Source: an uncultured Pirellulales bacterium (GTDB lineage: Bacteria > Planctomycetota > Planctomycetia > Pirellulales > Thermoguttaceae). Taken from it: 64,000 nucleotides of DNA. Position numbers and translations under genes: made by a program. Each line of letters opens with the position of its first letter. Position 1 is the first letter of the stretch. Shown here one piece after another: positions 9,756-19,264 of the stretch. The stretch is from NCBI GenBank assembly GCA_938015445.1, contig CALLPE010000029.1:62001-126000 (forward strand), in the 5' to 3' direction. The notes below the pieces were generated by a model, which was given only the letters and a program-made list of their open reading frames with translations, had not been told where the DNA came from and did no database searches.

Positions 9756-10445
9756 TCAGTCTTTGAACCGGTAACCGACCCCCCTGACCGTCTCGATCAG
9801 CTTTCCGGCCGGCCCCAACTTTCGCCGTAAGGCGACGATTTGCACATCGACAGAGCGGTCGGTTACCACATCGTCGCCGCCATGAACTGCGCGGGCGATT
9901 TGGCTGCGGGTGAAGACCCAGCCGGGCCGGCGGGCCAGACAATGCAGCACGCGAAACTCAGTAGCGCTGAGTTCCACCGGCTGGTCGTCTACCAGCACTT
10001 CGTGGCGCCCGGGATGGATCACTAAACCGTGACGGGAGATCACCGCATCGGCCGATACCGGCTCAACCGAGCGGCGGCGCAGCACAGCGCGGATGCGCGC
10101 TAGTAGCACGCGCGGGCTGAACGGCTTGACGATGTAGTCGTCTGCCCCCAGCTCCAAGCCGGCTACGATGTCTGCTTCCTCCCCCTTAGCCGTCACCATC
10201 ACCACCGGTACGACTTGAGTGTCCGGATTGCGGCGCAACCAGCGGCACAGGTCCAGACCGTCGCCGTCGGGCAGCATCAAGTCCAACAGCACCAAGTCGG
10301 GCTTGTCGGCCGCGATGCTCGCCCGGGCCTCCGCCACCCCGCCGGCCAGGTTTACCCGATAACCGGCTTTGCTAAGGTTGTAGCGAAGCAACTCGCATAT
10401 CGGTTCTTCGTCTTCAACTACGAGGATACACATTTCGGATGCCAT
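9756..10445 (-). CDS. PhoB/OmpR-type response regulator, orphan
   Basis: A DNA-binding response regulator of 229 residues. The receiver domain has the acidic pair Glu11-Asp12, phospho-acceptor Asp55 in LVLLDLMLPDGDG, and Lys107 in YIVKPF. The C-terminal winged helix includes ELSATEFRVLHCLARRPG and ends with the standard GVGYRF motif. The start at 10445 matches the family. A longer open frame upstream is not supported. No histidine kinase lies beside it, so its partner is encoded elsewhere. Its upstream region carries a perfect 17-base direct repeat that could be an operator. Confidence 0.92.
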   Translation of the reverse strand: MASEMCILVVEDEEPICELLRYNLSKAGYRVNLAGGVAEARASIAADKPDLVLLDLMLPDGDGLDLCRWLRRNPDTQVVPVVMVTAKGEEADIVAGLELGADDYIVKPFSPRVLLARIRAVLRRRSVEPVSADAVISRHGLVIHPGRHEVLVDDQPVELSATEFRVLHCLARRPGWVFTRSQIARAVHGGDDVVTDRSVDVQIVALRRKLGPAGKLIETVRGVGYRFKD

Positions 10446-10490
10446 GAAAGACCCTTGCTGTGCGTTTTCGAGGCATCTAGCCGGTTCCTC

Positions 10491-10524
10491 TAATATGCAG
10501 CATCGGATAATATGCAGCATCGGA
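10491..10524. repeat. perfect 17-base direct repeat upstream of the response regulator
   Basis: TAATATGCAGCATCGGA occurs twice head to tail. Each unit contains the near-palindrome ATGC-A-GCAT, so the two centres are 17 bases apart. The repeat lies 46-79 bases upstream of the regulator start and just before a plus-strand promoter-like sequence. It could be an operator, or one of the window's many short tandem arrays. Confidence 0.7.
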
Positions 10525-10537
10525 ACGGAAGCGTCAA

Positions 10538-10565
10538 TTGACCGACTCCATAGAGTATGTATAAT
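10538..10565 (+). promoter_or_regulatory. sigma-70-type promoter candidate
   Basis: TTGACC (10538-10543) and TATAAT (10560-10565) are separated by 16 bases on the plus strand. It points toward the membrane-anchored helical-repeat gene at 10844, about 270 bases downstream. Confidence 0.5.
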
Positions 10566-10843
10566 CATTCAGGGTGGCGTGTTAGCCTAATGTTAAATGC
10601 ACTTGCAGCGTTTGGAACCCTGTTTATCTTGTGCGGTTGACCGGTTGTCGACACGCTCACTCGTCTCCGCAAAGCCGACCGCTCAGTCTTTGTTTTAGGG
10701 GCTAGTGCCGAACGAATCCCCAGCCTGACAGACAGCCGGTTGGCCGCTGTGTTCAAAGCCTGTTGGCGTCTGGTTGGCGTGTGTGGCTCGCGCCGCCTCA
10801 GTGGATGGTGGGCATTCAGCGGTGTTACCTGTAAACTATCTGT

Positions 10844-11518
10844 ATGACTTCCACAGTGCAAAAGGCGATAATCGGTTGTGGCATTATGGCCTTGGTGTTT
10901 CTGGCGCTATGGTTATTAAAGCCGGTTTTGTGGAACCGGAAGTTGCCGCCCCCGCCGGTGCTTCAGCAGAAGATCGTGCAGTCGCCAGCAGCGGCCTCGA
11001 CGCAATCCGGCAATGGCAATTCCGCAGGCCAGGTGCCAACTCAGCCCAACGGCAGCTTTCACGAAGGGCCAATGCATTCGACCGGCAATCACCCCACAAA
11101 CAGCGGTGACGTTGGGACCGAGCAACAGCCAGCTCTTGCGGTGCCGGTCGACGAAGCCGCGCGACAGGCAGCACGCGACTTGATTCAGCATGGCAGGAAC
11201 GCTCGCGGGGTGGCGGGCCGGACGCTGGAACAGTACCGCGGAAACGATCCGGAGGTGCTGATTGCATTGATCCAGGCCACCGCCAAGGCGGGTGATTGGG
11301 AAAGCGTGCCCCGATTGGTGGAACTAATGGAACATCCTGACGTCCGCGTGCGCGGCAAGGCCGGGGCAGCGGTGTGCATCATCATGGGAGCTGATTATGG
11401 ATTCCGCGCAGAGGACCCGCCCCAAAAACGCCGCGAAGCAATCAGATTGATAAACCAAATCTATCCAACGATGAAGAAAAAACTGGAACAACATTACGGC
11501 AGCACGCCACCGAAATAA
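10844..11518 (+). CDS. membrane-anchored helical-repeat protein of unknown function
   Basis: A 224-residue protein not recognised as a named family. One transmembrane segment (about residues 9-26, [17 protein letters not shown]) is followed by a low-complexity Pro/Gln/Ser/Asn linker to about residue 100. A soluble C-terminal part of amphipathic helices comes next. The stretch [19 protein letters not shown] has the look of a HEAT-type repeat. The topology suggests an N-terminal anchor with the helical domain outside the cytoplasm, possibly as a protein-binding scaffold. It lies about 120 bases upstream of a DUF1559 gene on the same strand, but no shared function is evident. Confidence 0.7.
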   Translation: MTSTVQKAIIGCGIMALVFLALWLLKPVLWNRKLPPPPVLQQKIVQSPAAASTQSGNGNSAGQVPTQPNGSFHEGPMHSTGNHPTNSGDVGTEQQPALAVPVDEAARQAARDLIQHGRNARGVAGRTLEQYRGNDPEVLIALIQATAKAGDWESVPRLVELMEHPDVRVRGKAGAAVCIIMGADYGFRAEDPPQKRREAIRLINQIYPTMKKKLEQHYGSTPPK

Positions 11519-11640
11519 ACAGCTTGCGTTCGCAGTTTTCGGCAAAGGCCAGAAACATGTTGCGAAGGTCCAGAAACGTGCCGCACAGCGGTGGAGGTAT
11601 GTCGCAAAATATTAGAGCGGTGCCGAGGAGGAGTATCAAC

Positions 11641-12588
11641 ATGTCGCGCAAGGTAACACGTTTCGGCTTCACGCTGATCGAATTGCTGATCGTAGTATCG
11701 ATCATCGCTATTCTGGTGGCGCTGTTGCTGCCGGCGGTACAGGGCGTGCGCGAGGCCAGCCGCAGAACGCAGTGTGCCAACAATCTGTATCAGCTTGGGC
11801 GGGCTGTGGCGCATCGGTATGCCAAGCTCAACCAGCCGATTCGGGCGGCCGGCTGGACCGGGGAACTGCGGCCGTACGTGGAAGACGTAGGTTCCGTTTT
11901 CATCTGCCCCTCGGCCGGTGATGAGGAAATGCGGCCGGACCTCAGCGAAGTGCCAGTGGTTGCCCTTACTCGCCATCCCGGCGGGACTGTTAACATCGAA
12001 TGCAAGCCGGGACCGCATTGCCGGGTGAAGAGTGGGCAGTTCGGCGGCGCCACCTTCGATCTGGTTTTCGAGTGGGACGGAACCTCCGGCGGCGATTGGG
12101 ACGATTTGGTGCTTCGCTTCGAAGCGCAGGGCAACGGGCTGATGCAAGTCACATGCGTCGAGAACGACCGTGGGCCCAACCCTACTCCACAAGTGCAGGC
12201 CCAAGGTTCTTTCAGCTCCGTGGTATATGCCCCCGATGGAACGGTAATAATGTCGATCGCCAAGGGAGAGATGCCCGGCCGCAAAGGATACTACCCAGTG
12301 CAAACCATCAAGGCCAATTACGGCATGAACAAGAAGGCGGATCGGCTTGTCCGCGATTCGCATAAAATCTTGCTGGTGGAGTATAAGAAGCTGGTAGCCG
12401 ATGTGGTTGGCCCGGACGCCCGCGACATCTGGGCGGAAGAAATGGCTCCCCGACACTTCGGCACCATGAACGTGCTATTCGTCGATGGCAGCGTAGAGGC
12501 CCGCACACCCATCAGCATCACCCCAGAAGTGCCTCGTATTCACGACGAACTGTGGATGCCCTCGCTGGACTTGTCAAAGCGCCAGTAG
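11641..12588 (+). CDS. DUF1559 prepilin-like protein
   Basis: The 315-residue product starts with a type IV prepilin-type leader: Gly9 at the cleavage site, Phe10 and Glu14 in [25 protein letters not shown] block typical of the planctomycete DUF1559 family follows ([20 protein letters not shown]). Near the C terminus is the family's H-X9-DG motif, in [14 protein letters not shown]. The start is fixed by a strong ribosome site, GAGGAG, ahead of ATG 11641. These proteins are abundant in planctomycetes. They are presumably cleaved by a prepilin peptidase and placed at the cell surface, and their function is unknown. Confidence 0.9.
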   Translation: MSRKVTRFGFTLIELLIVVSIIAILVALLLPAVQGVREASRRTQCANNLYQLGRAVAHRYAKLNQPIRAAGWTGELRPYVEDVGSVFICPSAGDEEMRPDLSEVPVVALTRHPGGTVNIECKPGPHCRVKSGQFGGATFDLVFEWDGTSGGDWDDLVLRFEAQGNGLMQVTCVENDRGPNPTPQVQAQGSFSSVVYAPDGTVIMSIAKGEMPGRKGYYPVQTIKANYGMNKKADRLVRDSHKILLVEYKKLVADVVGPDARDIWAEEMAPRHFGTMNVLFVDGSVEARTPISITPEVPRIHDELWMPSLDLSKRQ

Positions 12589-13070
12589 CGTTGGTGCCCG
12601 GCAGTTTCCTGCCTTGAGGTTGTCGTAAGGCTCCCTGCGGCAAGCAAAACTGTTACACCACGGTCACGCTGTAAAAACGGGTTGGCAGCGACTTCCGTTC
12701 CGCGCGGAAGAGCCGATTCTACTATACGCACCGCAGCATTCCACACGACCCGCGCTGCCGGTATCATTCGTACTGCGCATTCGTACTGCGCATTCGTACT
12801 GCGATGGGCATCGCTGGTCTGGAAGGCCTGCGGCTCTTCTGTCGGCGCGAGCAGTAGCCAGTCGATCGGGCCGATGGGCTCGGCTCCATCAAGCGGAAGC
12901 TTTGGCACCGCCGAGCGATGCTTATCGAAATTTTCGCGCGCACCGTTATCAGGCTCACCTTGGCTACATTCGCTTCATTATGTCAAAGTGTCGGTCGGCT
13001 TTAGAAGATCGCCCTGGCGCGTCGATAGTGCGCTGTGACCGCCTGGCACGAGTCCCTGACCGCTGATGCC
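12589..13070. other. intergenic region with a 13-base array
   Basis: Apart from the array at 12765-12803, nothing is recognised. Short open frames here have no family features. The promoter of the downstream sigma factor gene is probably in the last 100 bases, but no clear consensus is visible. Confidence 0.4.
12765..12803. repeat. perfect 13-base tandem repeat, three copies
   Basis: CATTCGTACTGCG is repeated three times without a mismatch. It lies about 180 bases past the DUF1559 stop and 270 bases before the sigma factor. Because the copies are identical, they are likely recent and may vary in number between strains. Confidence 0.9.
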
Positions 13071-13952
13071 ATGCCACCTACGATGAAACCACGCCGCAAA
13101 CAAACGTCAACGGTGCAGTCCCCTTTAGAAACCTATCTCCGCGAGATCAACGAGACCTCGTTGCTCACGCCGGAAGATGAGCAAGAACTGGCTATTCGCA
13201 TCGGTCAAGGGGATGTGCGCGCCCGCGACCGCATGGTGCGCGCCAACCTGCGCCTGGTAGTCAACATCGCCCGTAGCTACACCGGAAAAGGCCTCAGCCT
13301 TCAAGATCTGATCGAAGAAGGCAACCTGGGACTGTTGCGGGCGGTCGAGGGTTTCGACCCGGCCATGGGTACGCGCTTTTCCACTTACGCCAGTTACTGG
13401 ATAAAGCAGTCGATAAAGCGGGCGTTGATAAATTCGGCAAAAACCATACGTATACCCGCTTACATGGTCGAGCTGCTTTCCAAGTGGCGGCGAGCGAGCA
13501 CGCGGCTGGCTGAGGAGTTGGGACGCACTCCCACCCCGGAAGAAGTCGCCCGGGTGTTGGGGCTGCCGCGCAAAAAACTCCCCATAATCAAAAAAGCCAT
13601 CCGCATCTACAATCTCACGCCGCAGATCGACCAGGCGGAAAATGGCTGGTCGCTTGGCGAGATGGTAATGGACGACCGGATGCGCAGTCCCGACGATTAC
13701 CTGCTGGAACACGACAACCTCAAACACGTCATGGAACAACTCCAGCACATGGACCCGCGCGAGGCCACCGTGCTGCGGATGCGCTTCGGCTTGGACGACG
13801 GCCAGCCGCGCACCCTGAAAGAAATTGGCGAAGCGCTGGGGCTGACCCGCGAACGTGTGCGCCAAATCGAAACCGAGGCCCTGAACAAACTTGCCCAAAG
13901 TCTGGAAGGGGAACCGGTCAAGCAACAAAGCCCCAATCAGGCAAAGTCCTGA
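13071..13952 (+). CDS. RNA polymerase sigma-70 family factor, group 2-like
   Basis: A sigma factor of about 293 residues (from ATG 13071; 13083 is also possible) with regions 1.2 to 4.2 and no region 1.1. Region 1.2 is PLETYLREINETSLLTPEDE. Region 2 carries RLVVNIARSYTGKGLSLQDLIEEGN and RFSTYASYWIKQSI. Region 4.2 ends with GLTRERVRQIETEALNKL. The short N terminus suggests a non-essential RpoS/SigB-like group 2 factor, not the primary RpoD, though planctomycete primary factors are not in the window for comparison. It stands alone, with no anti-sigma gene beside it, and converges on the ABC ATPase gene with a 30-base gap. Confidence 0.9.
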   Translation: MPPTMKPRRKQTSTVQSPLETYLREINETSLLTPEDEQELAIRIGQGDVRARDRMVRANLRLVVNIARSYTGKGLSLQDLIEEGNLGLLRAVEGFDPAMGTRFSTYASYWIKQSIKRALINSAKTIRIPAYMVELLSKWRRASTRLAEELGRTPTPEEVARVLGLPRKKLPIIKKAIRIYNLTPQIDQAENGWSLGEMVMDDRMRSPDDYLLEHDNLKHVMEQLQHMDPREATVLRMRFGLDDGQPRTLKEIGEALGLTRERVRQIETEALNKLAQSLEGEPVKQQSPNQAKS

Positions 13953-13982
13953 TGGCAGTGCCGCTTGTCAATTCGGCTGGGA

Positions 13983-15530
13983 TCACTGGGGCGGCATTTG
14001 TTCCGAATGCACATCGGGCCGTTGGGTGGCCAGTTCCATAATGCGCTGTTCGGTGGCTTCCGCCCGGCTCAACTGGCCAGTTACACGACCCTCGCAAAGC
14101 ACCACAATCCGGTCGCACAGAGTGATTAACTCCGGCAATTCGCTGGAGGTGAGTATTATCGCCAGCCCTTGGCGGCACAACCTGTCCATGATGCGGTATA
14201 GTTCGGCCTTTGCCCCGACGTCTACGCCGCGGGTAGGATCGTCTAGCAGCAGCACCTTGGGGTGAGTCAGAAGCCAGCGGGCGATAATCGCCTTTTGCTG
14301 GTTGCCGCCGCTGAGAGTAGTTATCGGCGCTTGCCGTCCTGCCCCTCGCAAGCCGAGCCTTTCAGCCGCTTCGGTCGCCACGCGGGTTTCGTGTTTCGGG
14401 CAAATAACTCCCAGCCGCGTCAATTGTTTCAGCACGCAGATGGTGATATTCGCTTCCACGCTCAGATTGGCGAAGATGCCCAGCCGTTTTCGGTCTTCGG
14501 TCAACAGCGCCACTCCGCTGCGCATCGCGTCCAAAGGATGCCGGAAGCGCACGCTGCGTCCCTCCAGCAGTATTTCGCCCACCGGCGGCTGCGCGCTTGC
14601 CCCGAACAGACACTCCAGCAACTCGGTTCGACCGGCGCCCATCAGTCCGGCCAACCCCAATATCTCCCCGCTGCGCAATGCGAGGTTGACGTTTCGTAAC
14701 CGCCACTTTCGGGCGTGACCGGGCCAAGGCAACGACAGGTTACGGACTTCAAGCACGACCTCTGCTGGCGTCCGCTGCCCGCCCAAATCGACCGCCTCGA
14801 TCTCGCGGCCGACCATCAAGTGCGTGATTTGGCGGGGGTTGGTGCTATCGCGGGGTAGGGTGGCCACGTGCTGGCCATCGCGGAGCACAGTGATGCAGTC
14901 GGCCAACCGAAACACTTCATCCATTTTGTGGGAAATATAAAGTATGGTTACTCCGTTTTGGCGAAGCCGTTGGATTACACGGAACAGTCGTTCCACTTCG
15001 GCAGCGGTCAAGGCGCTGGTCGGTTCGTCCATGATGAGTATGTCGGAGCGCAGCGACAGGGCCTTGGCGATCTCCACCAATTGCTGATCGCCCACCCGAA
15101 GCGTGCGAACCGGTTGCCCCGGGTCGATACGGCATTCCAGTTGTTCTAACACGGCCGCGGCCTGGCGACGCATGGCGCGCTGGTCGAGAAGCCCCAGAAA
15201 CCTGGTTTTTTCCCGCCCCAAAAAAATATTCGCCGCCGCCGAAAGCTCTTCGACCAAGTTCAGCTCTTGGTGGATGATGGCGATGCCGGCCTGCTGGGCA
15301 TCGGTGGTTCTGCGAAAGCGGACCGGGCGTCCGCGCAACAGCACCTGCCCTTCGTAATCGGTGATCACGCCCGACAGACAGTTCATCAGCGTGCTTTTGC
15401 CGGCGCCGTTTTCCCCCACGATGGCGTGCAACTGGCCCGGCATGACGGCCAGCGAGACGCCTTTGAGGGCCACCACGCCGGGAAACCGCTTAGTGATGTT
15501 ACGCACTTCGATCACAGGCTGTTGGTTCAT
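13983..15530 (-). CDS. sugar ABC transporter ATP-binding protein, RbsA/MglA type
   Basis: A fused double ATPase of 515 residues that would power a simple-sugar importer. Domain 1 has Walker A GENGAGKST and the family-specific signature RVGDQQLVEIAKALS with Walker B ILIMDEPTSAL. Domain 2 has the degenerate loop GLMGAGRTE, the signature TLSGGNQQK and Walker B LLLDDPTRG. This asymmetry is normal for RbsA, MglA and XylG. The start at 15530 (MNQQPVIEVRNITKRF) matches the family. The open frame runs 154 codons further upstream without homology. No permease or binding-protein gene is adjacent, which is unusual for this family. Confidence 0.9.
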   Translation of the reverse strand: MNQQPVIEVRNITKRFPGVVALKGVSLAVMPGQLHAIVGENGAGKSTLMNCLSGVITDYEGQVLLRGRPVRFRRTTDAQQAGIAIIHQELNLVEELSAAANIFLGREKTRFLGLLDQRAMRRQAAAVLEQLECRIDPGQPVRTLRVGDQQLVEIAKALSLRSDILIMDEPTSALTAAEVERLFRVIQRLRQNGVTILYISHKMDEVFRLADCITVLRDGQHVATLPRDSTNPRQITHLMVGREIEAVDLGGQRTPAEVVLEVRNLSLPWPGHARKWRLRNVNLALRSGEILGLAGLMGAGRTELLECLFGASAQPPVGEILLEGRSVRFRHPLDAMRSGVALLTEDRKRLGIFANLSVEANITICVLKQLTRLGVICPKHETRVATEAAERLGLRGAGRQAPITTLSGGNQQKAIIARWLLTHPKVLLLDDPTRGVDVGAKAELYRIMDRLCRQGLAIILTSSELPELITLCDRIVVLCEGRVTGQLSRAEATEQRIMELATQRPDVHSEQMPPQ

Positions 15531-15801
15531 AGCCGAACATTGTATTGCCCCGCTCTGGCAGGTAGCAACTTGCCGCTGAACCTTGAAAGCCCGATAGCGA
15601 TGGCGGTAGCCGACGGGCTTAGCGATGGCGGCTGGGGCGACTGGCATGGCTGCCGACTGGCGCGACTGTAGCGCGCCCCGCTGTCTTTCTGCCGCACCGT
15701 CCGGCGGCCGATTGGCCTGCCGTCTAATCCCCTGGACTTGGGATGCCGATGCAATCAATACGGCGCGGTGCGCGCCGCGCACTTTTCCGCCCATTGTTCC
15801 G

Positions 15802-16911
15802 ATGAGCCATACTGCTGAAAGCTCTGTTGCCGCAACCGGCATTCGAGCGCCACAAGCTGGCTTTCTCCACCTGCTGGCCGAGCTGGGGACGGGCCGAACC
15901 GCAGGCGACGTGCAGTACACCAGCGGCTCGGCGGCGTTATCCGCGCCGACCGGAACAGCCGGAGCGCGCAGCGCACCGGCCGGGTTTGGCACACCCCACC
16001 CCCACTCCGCAGGAGCCGCTGCGCCGCCCCTCGCGCCCGAGGCCTCCGGCAGCGGCGAGTCGCCGGCCCGAGTTCACCACTGGCAGTTGCTGGAACTGGC
16101 CGCCGAAGGGACGTGGAGCCGTGTGTATCGGGCACTGCCCGCCGATAGTTACCGCGGCCAACAACCCAGCTACGCCGTCAAGCTGCTGCGTCCGCAATAC
16201 GAGCACGACCCACGAGCAATCGCTTTGTTGCGCCGCGAGGTGCAGGTGGCTCGCAGTGTGACGCACAGGCACTTGGTGGCGGTCGTCGGGGCGGAACTAC
16301 ATCGGCAGCCTCTATTGGTAGTTATGCCGTGGTTGGACGGCGCGACGCTGCGAGAGCGGCTGGAACGCGGCCAGCAGTTCGATCTTCCCGAGGTGCTATG
16401 GATCGCACGTCAGACCGCCGAAGCGTTGGGCGCGCTACATCAGTCCGGCTGGATGCACGGCGACGTCAAGCCCAGCAACATCATGGTCGCTCCGAACGGA
16501 CATGTAACGTTGCTGGACCTGGGTTTCGCACGCCCGATAGAGCAAAGCGGCTCGATCGCCGACCGGTGGATACTGGGTACGTGCAATTACCTGGCGCCCG
16601 AGTGGTTCACTTCGGCACTAGCGGCCGACATCCGCAGCGACATCTACAGCCTGGGGGTGATATTGTTCGAGTTGCTTACCGGGCGATTGCCTTATCAGGG
16701 ACGAACGATTGGCGAGTTGGCAGCCCTTCATCGCCGCGAAGCTCCCCCGCCGCTCCGCAAGCTCGCCCCGCTGGTGCCGACGGAAGTCGCCCAACTGGTG
16801 CACGCCATGATCGCCAAAGATCCCCTGCGTCGTCCGCAAACTCCGGCCGAAGTGGTCGAGCGCTTGATCCGCTTGGAAATCGAGCTGTTTACCGCACGGG
16901 CCTGGACGTGA
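15802..16911 (+). CDS. soluble serine/threonine protein kinase, non-RD type
   Basis: A Hanks-type kinase of about 369 residues if it starts at ATG 15802; an in-frame ATG exists at 15625. A low-complexity Ala/Pro-rich N-terminal part of about 90 residues precedes the kinase domain. Numbered from 15802, Lys127 (AVKLL) should bind ATP, Asp221 lies in HGDVKPSNIMV, and Asp239 lies in DLG, which replaces DFG. The activation segment ends with GTCNYLAPE. The Arg before the catalytic Asp is Gly, making this a non-RD kinase. There is no transmembrane or PASTA segment, so it is predicted to be cytosolic. Substrates are unknown. Confidence 0.87.
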   Translation: MSHTAESSVAATGIRAPQAGFLHLLAELGTGRTAGDVQYTSGSAALSAPTGTAGARSAPAGFGTPHPHSAGAAAPPLAPEASGSGESPARVHHWQLLELAAEGTWSRVYRALPADSYRGQQPSYAVKLLRPQYEHDPRAIALLRREVQVARSVTHRHLVAVVGAELHRQPLLVVMPWLDGATLRERLERGQQFDLPEVLWIARQTAEALGALHQSGWMHGDVKPSNIMVAPNGHVTLLDLGFARPIEQSGSIADRWILGTCNYLAPEWFTSALAADIRSDIYSLGVILFELLTGRLPYQGRTIGELAALHRREAPPPLRKLAPLVPTEVAQLVHAMIAKDPLRRPQTPAEVVERLIRLEIELFTARAWT

Positions 16912-16997
16912 TGAGGCACATGCGGCCAGACAATCCGCCCCGCTGGTCGAGCTGATCCTTTGCGCTGGCCAAGCCGATCTTCGACTGCCGACGGCCA

Positions 16998-18095
16998 TCA
17001 CAGTCCTTCGCGGTACAAGTGGGCGTAGCGAGCCACCATTTTCGATGCGCTGAACTCCGTGACGGCATAACTTTGGGCCGCTTCGCCCATACGGCGTGCC
17101 ATTTCCACGTTATCTAGCAGTCGATTGGTAAAACGGGCCAGGGCAGCGCGGTCGCCAGGCGAAATCAGGAAGCCTGTCACGTTGGGCTGAAGCAGCTCGG
17201 TGTGTCCGGGCACCTGCGTTGCCACCACAGGAACAGCAGCCGCCATGGCTTCCAGAATCGCGTTGGGCTGTCCGCCCCGGCAGCCAGTCGCCCAAAAGAC
17301 GTCGCAATGCGCAACGATCCAGCGCAGGTCGGTGCGAAGGCCGAGAAAGTGTACTTTGTCTTGAATGCGGACTTGATCTCGAAATTGCACCAGTCGGTCG
17401 TGTTGGTTTCCATTGCCGCAAACCAGCAAATGCACGTCTTCGCGGATCACCTTTAACAGGTCTGCCGCCCAAATGGCGTCTTTGATCCCCGCGTACCAGT
17501 CGAGCCGACCGGCAGTACAGACCAGCCGGCAGTCGCGCGGCAGGCCAAGCTCGGCCAATAACTGGCGGCGCGAGAGCGCCGGCGTGCTCGGCGGAGCCAC
17601 TCCGTTGGGGATGAGCGTTAGTTTTTCCTTCGGAGCACCCCAGGCCGCACATTCATCCCAAATAGCCGCACTGTTGACGACGATCCGGTGTGCCTTCCGA
17701 AGAATCGCCCGGCGGCGCAATGCACCGCCAATATTGGATCGGCTTGTAACGCACCGACGGCTGAGTACCAGGGCGGCCTTTCGCTGGGCGAGTGTCGCCA
17801 GCGCCGCCACCACATTGGCCCGGCCGCCCCAGCCATGGATGATCTGCGGTCGAAACTCCCGTACCAGCCGCCACAGTCGGGCGGGCCAAAGAGGATCGGT
17901 CAATCCGCGGCTGGCAACCGCGCCGAAACTCACCTGTGCGGCAGACAGTTCCTCCGGCAAGACGGGCGAAACTTCCAGCGCGCAGATGCGGTTGGAGAAC
18001 TGACCGCGCGGAAGTCCCTGCACCAGCAGCGACAGTTGCCTGCTCGTGCCGTAGCAGTCGACCCTGTCGATAACGTGCAAAATGCGTACGGTCAC
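16998..18095 (-). CDS. glycosyltransferase family 4 protein (second of pair)
   Basis: A GT-B fold glycosyltransferase of 365 residues that transfers a sugar from a nucleotide-sugar donor. The N-terminal acceptor half starts RILHVIDRVDCYGTSRQLSLL. The C-terminal donor half includes LIPNGVAPP, LVCTAGRLDWYAGI and LEAMAAAVPVVAT, the E-x7-E region of the family. It starts with GTG at 18095, which overlaps the TGA stop of the upstream glycosyltransferase gene by four bases (GTGA). The two should be translationally coupled. It probably decorates LPS or another surface glycan, but the acceptor cannot be told. Confidence 0.9.
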   Translation of the reverse strand: MTVRILHVIDRVDCYGTSRQLSLLVQGLPRGQFSNRICALEVSPVLPEELSAAQVSFGAVASRGLTDPLWPARLWRLVREFRPQIIHGWGGRANVVAALATLAQRKAALVLSRRCVTSRSNIGGALRRRAILRKAHRIVVNSAAIWDECAAWGAPKEKLTLIPNGVAPPSTPALSRRQLLAELGLPRDCRLVCTAGRLDWYAGIKDAIWAADLLKVIREDVHLLVCGNGNQHDRLVQFRDQVRIQDKVHFLGLRTDLRWIVAHCDVFWATGCRGGQPNAILEAMAAAVPVVATQVPGHTELLQPNVTGFLISPGDRAALARFTNRLLDNVEMARRMGEAAQSYAVTEFSASKMVARYAHLYREGL

Positions 18096-19264
18096 TGGGC
18101 AGCCAGGGCCTCCAATAGCCTCAGATGCTCTTCGACCATCTTCGGGGCGGAGTAGTGTTGCTCGGCGCGCTGGCGGCCTGCCGCGCCCAGTCGCCGGGCA
18201 AGCTGCGGATCGGCGAACAGCCGGTCCAGCGCGGCGGCAATCGCCGGAGCATTTTCACCGGGAACAAGAGCACCGGCAATATTTTGGCCAACGACGGTAC
18301 GAGCTTCCGCGGTATCGCAGGCGACCACTGGAACACCTGCGGCCATCGCCTCCAGCACCGCTAGGCCGCTACCGAACTCTGGCGCCGGCCAAACGAAAAC
18401 GTCTGCCGCAGCCAACGGCTCGTCTACACAGTCCATCGCTCCCAACAAATGAATCCGCCCCTCCAACCCCAGCCGTGCTACGCTTCCCTGGACGAAGGTC
18501 TGGTCCGCGCCGGCACCGACGATCCACAAGCGAGCGTCGGGCCAGCGTCCGGCCAGCAGCCGCCAAGCTTCCACCAACACCCCCAACCCCCGACGCCGAT
18601 CCAGTCGGCCAACGTACACGGCCAGCGGTACCCAGGCAGGAATCTGCGCCGCAGCGCAAAGTTGTCCCAACACTGCCCGAGCGAGCGCTTTGCGATTTTC
18701 GTTTCCGGGCGGCGGGATGGCAACTCCGTTGGCGATAAGATGCACTTGCTCCCGGCGGTAACCGCGCGTCAAAAGCTCGTCGCGCACGCTGGCCCAGGGC
18801 GCGACCACCGCTGCTGCCTCTGCGCAGCGTCGGCGCACACGCGGCCCGCAGCTAGAATGCTCCTGCCAGCGGCAATCGCCTTCGCCACCGCCGCGTTCGG
18901 CCCGTAGCACCAGCGGTCGCCGGCCCCGCAAGGCCAGTGCGGCGGCCAGCGCTTCTAGTTGCATGCCGGAAAGGCAAACTACATCGAACTGATCGTGCCG
19001 ACGACGCAACCACGATGCCAGGGCGTGCAAGTATCGTGCGGTGTGCCAGCCTCCGCGCGGTGCAGGCCGGACGCGCACCACCGGCACGCCCCGAAAGAAA
19101 ATCTTTCCCGGCCACGCGTCGTGCCACCCGGCGGTAAGAATTGTTACGCCGCATCCTCGCTGGACGAGTCCCGCGGCCAGCTCGCCCATCAGCCGTGCCG
19201 GGCCGTCCATCATGGGCCAGAAGTGGCGCACCACCATCACCAGCCGCAACGGCTTCACGGCCAT
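18092..19264 (-). CDS. glycosyltransferase family 4 protein (first of pair)
   Basis: A 390-residue GT-B glycosyltransferase. It begins RLVMVVRHFWPMMDGPARLM with the usual N-terminal glycine-containing loop. It continues with a Cys/Arg-rich insertion (about residues 135-160), and the donor-binding half includes VYVGRLDRRRGLGVLVEA and LAVLEAMAAGVPVVACDTAE. It overlaps hpt upstream by ten bases and the second glycosyltransferase downstream by four, so the three genes form a tight operon. Acceptor and donor are unknown. The nearby KdsD and OstA-like genes favour a role in LPS core or O-glycan assembly. Confidence 0.9.
   Translation of the reverse strand: MAVKPLRLVMVVRHFWPMMDGPARLMGELAAGLVQRGCGVTILTAGWHDAWPGKIFFRGVPVVRVRPAPRGGWHTARYLHALASWLRRRHDQFDVVCLSGMQLEALAAALALRGRRPLVLRAERGGGEGDCRWQEHSSCGPRVRRRCAEAAAVVAPWASVRDELLTRGYRREQVHLIANGVAIPPPGNENRKALARAVLGQLCAAAQIPAWVPLAVYVGRLDRRRGLGVLVEAWRLLAGRWPDARLWIVGAGADQTFVQGSVARLGLEGRIHLLGAMDCVDEPLAAADVFVWPAPEFGSGLAVLEAMAAGVPVVACDTAEARTVVGQNIAGALVPGENAPAIAAALDRLFADPQLARRLGAAGRQRAEQHYSAPKMVEEHLRLLEALAAQ

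Noticed and set aside
12682-13038. 118-codon frame upstream of the sigma factor
   Set aside because: Contains the 13-base array, has no domain, and lacks a ribosome site.
15531-15992. N-terminal extension of the RbsA-type ATPase
   Set aside because: Open frame without homology. The family start MNQQPVIEVRNITKRF is at 15530.
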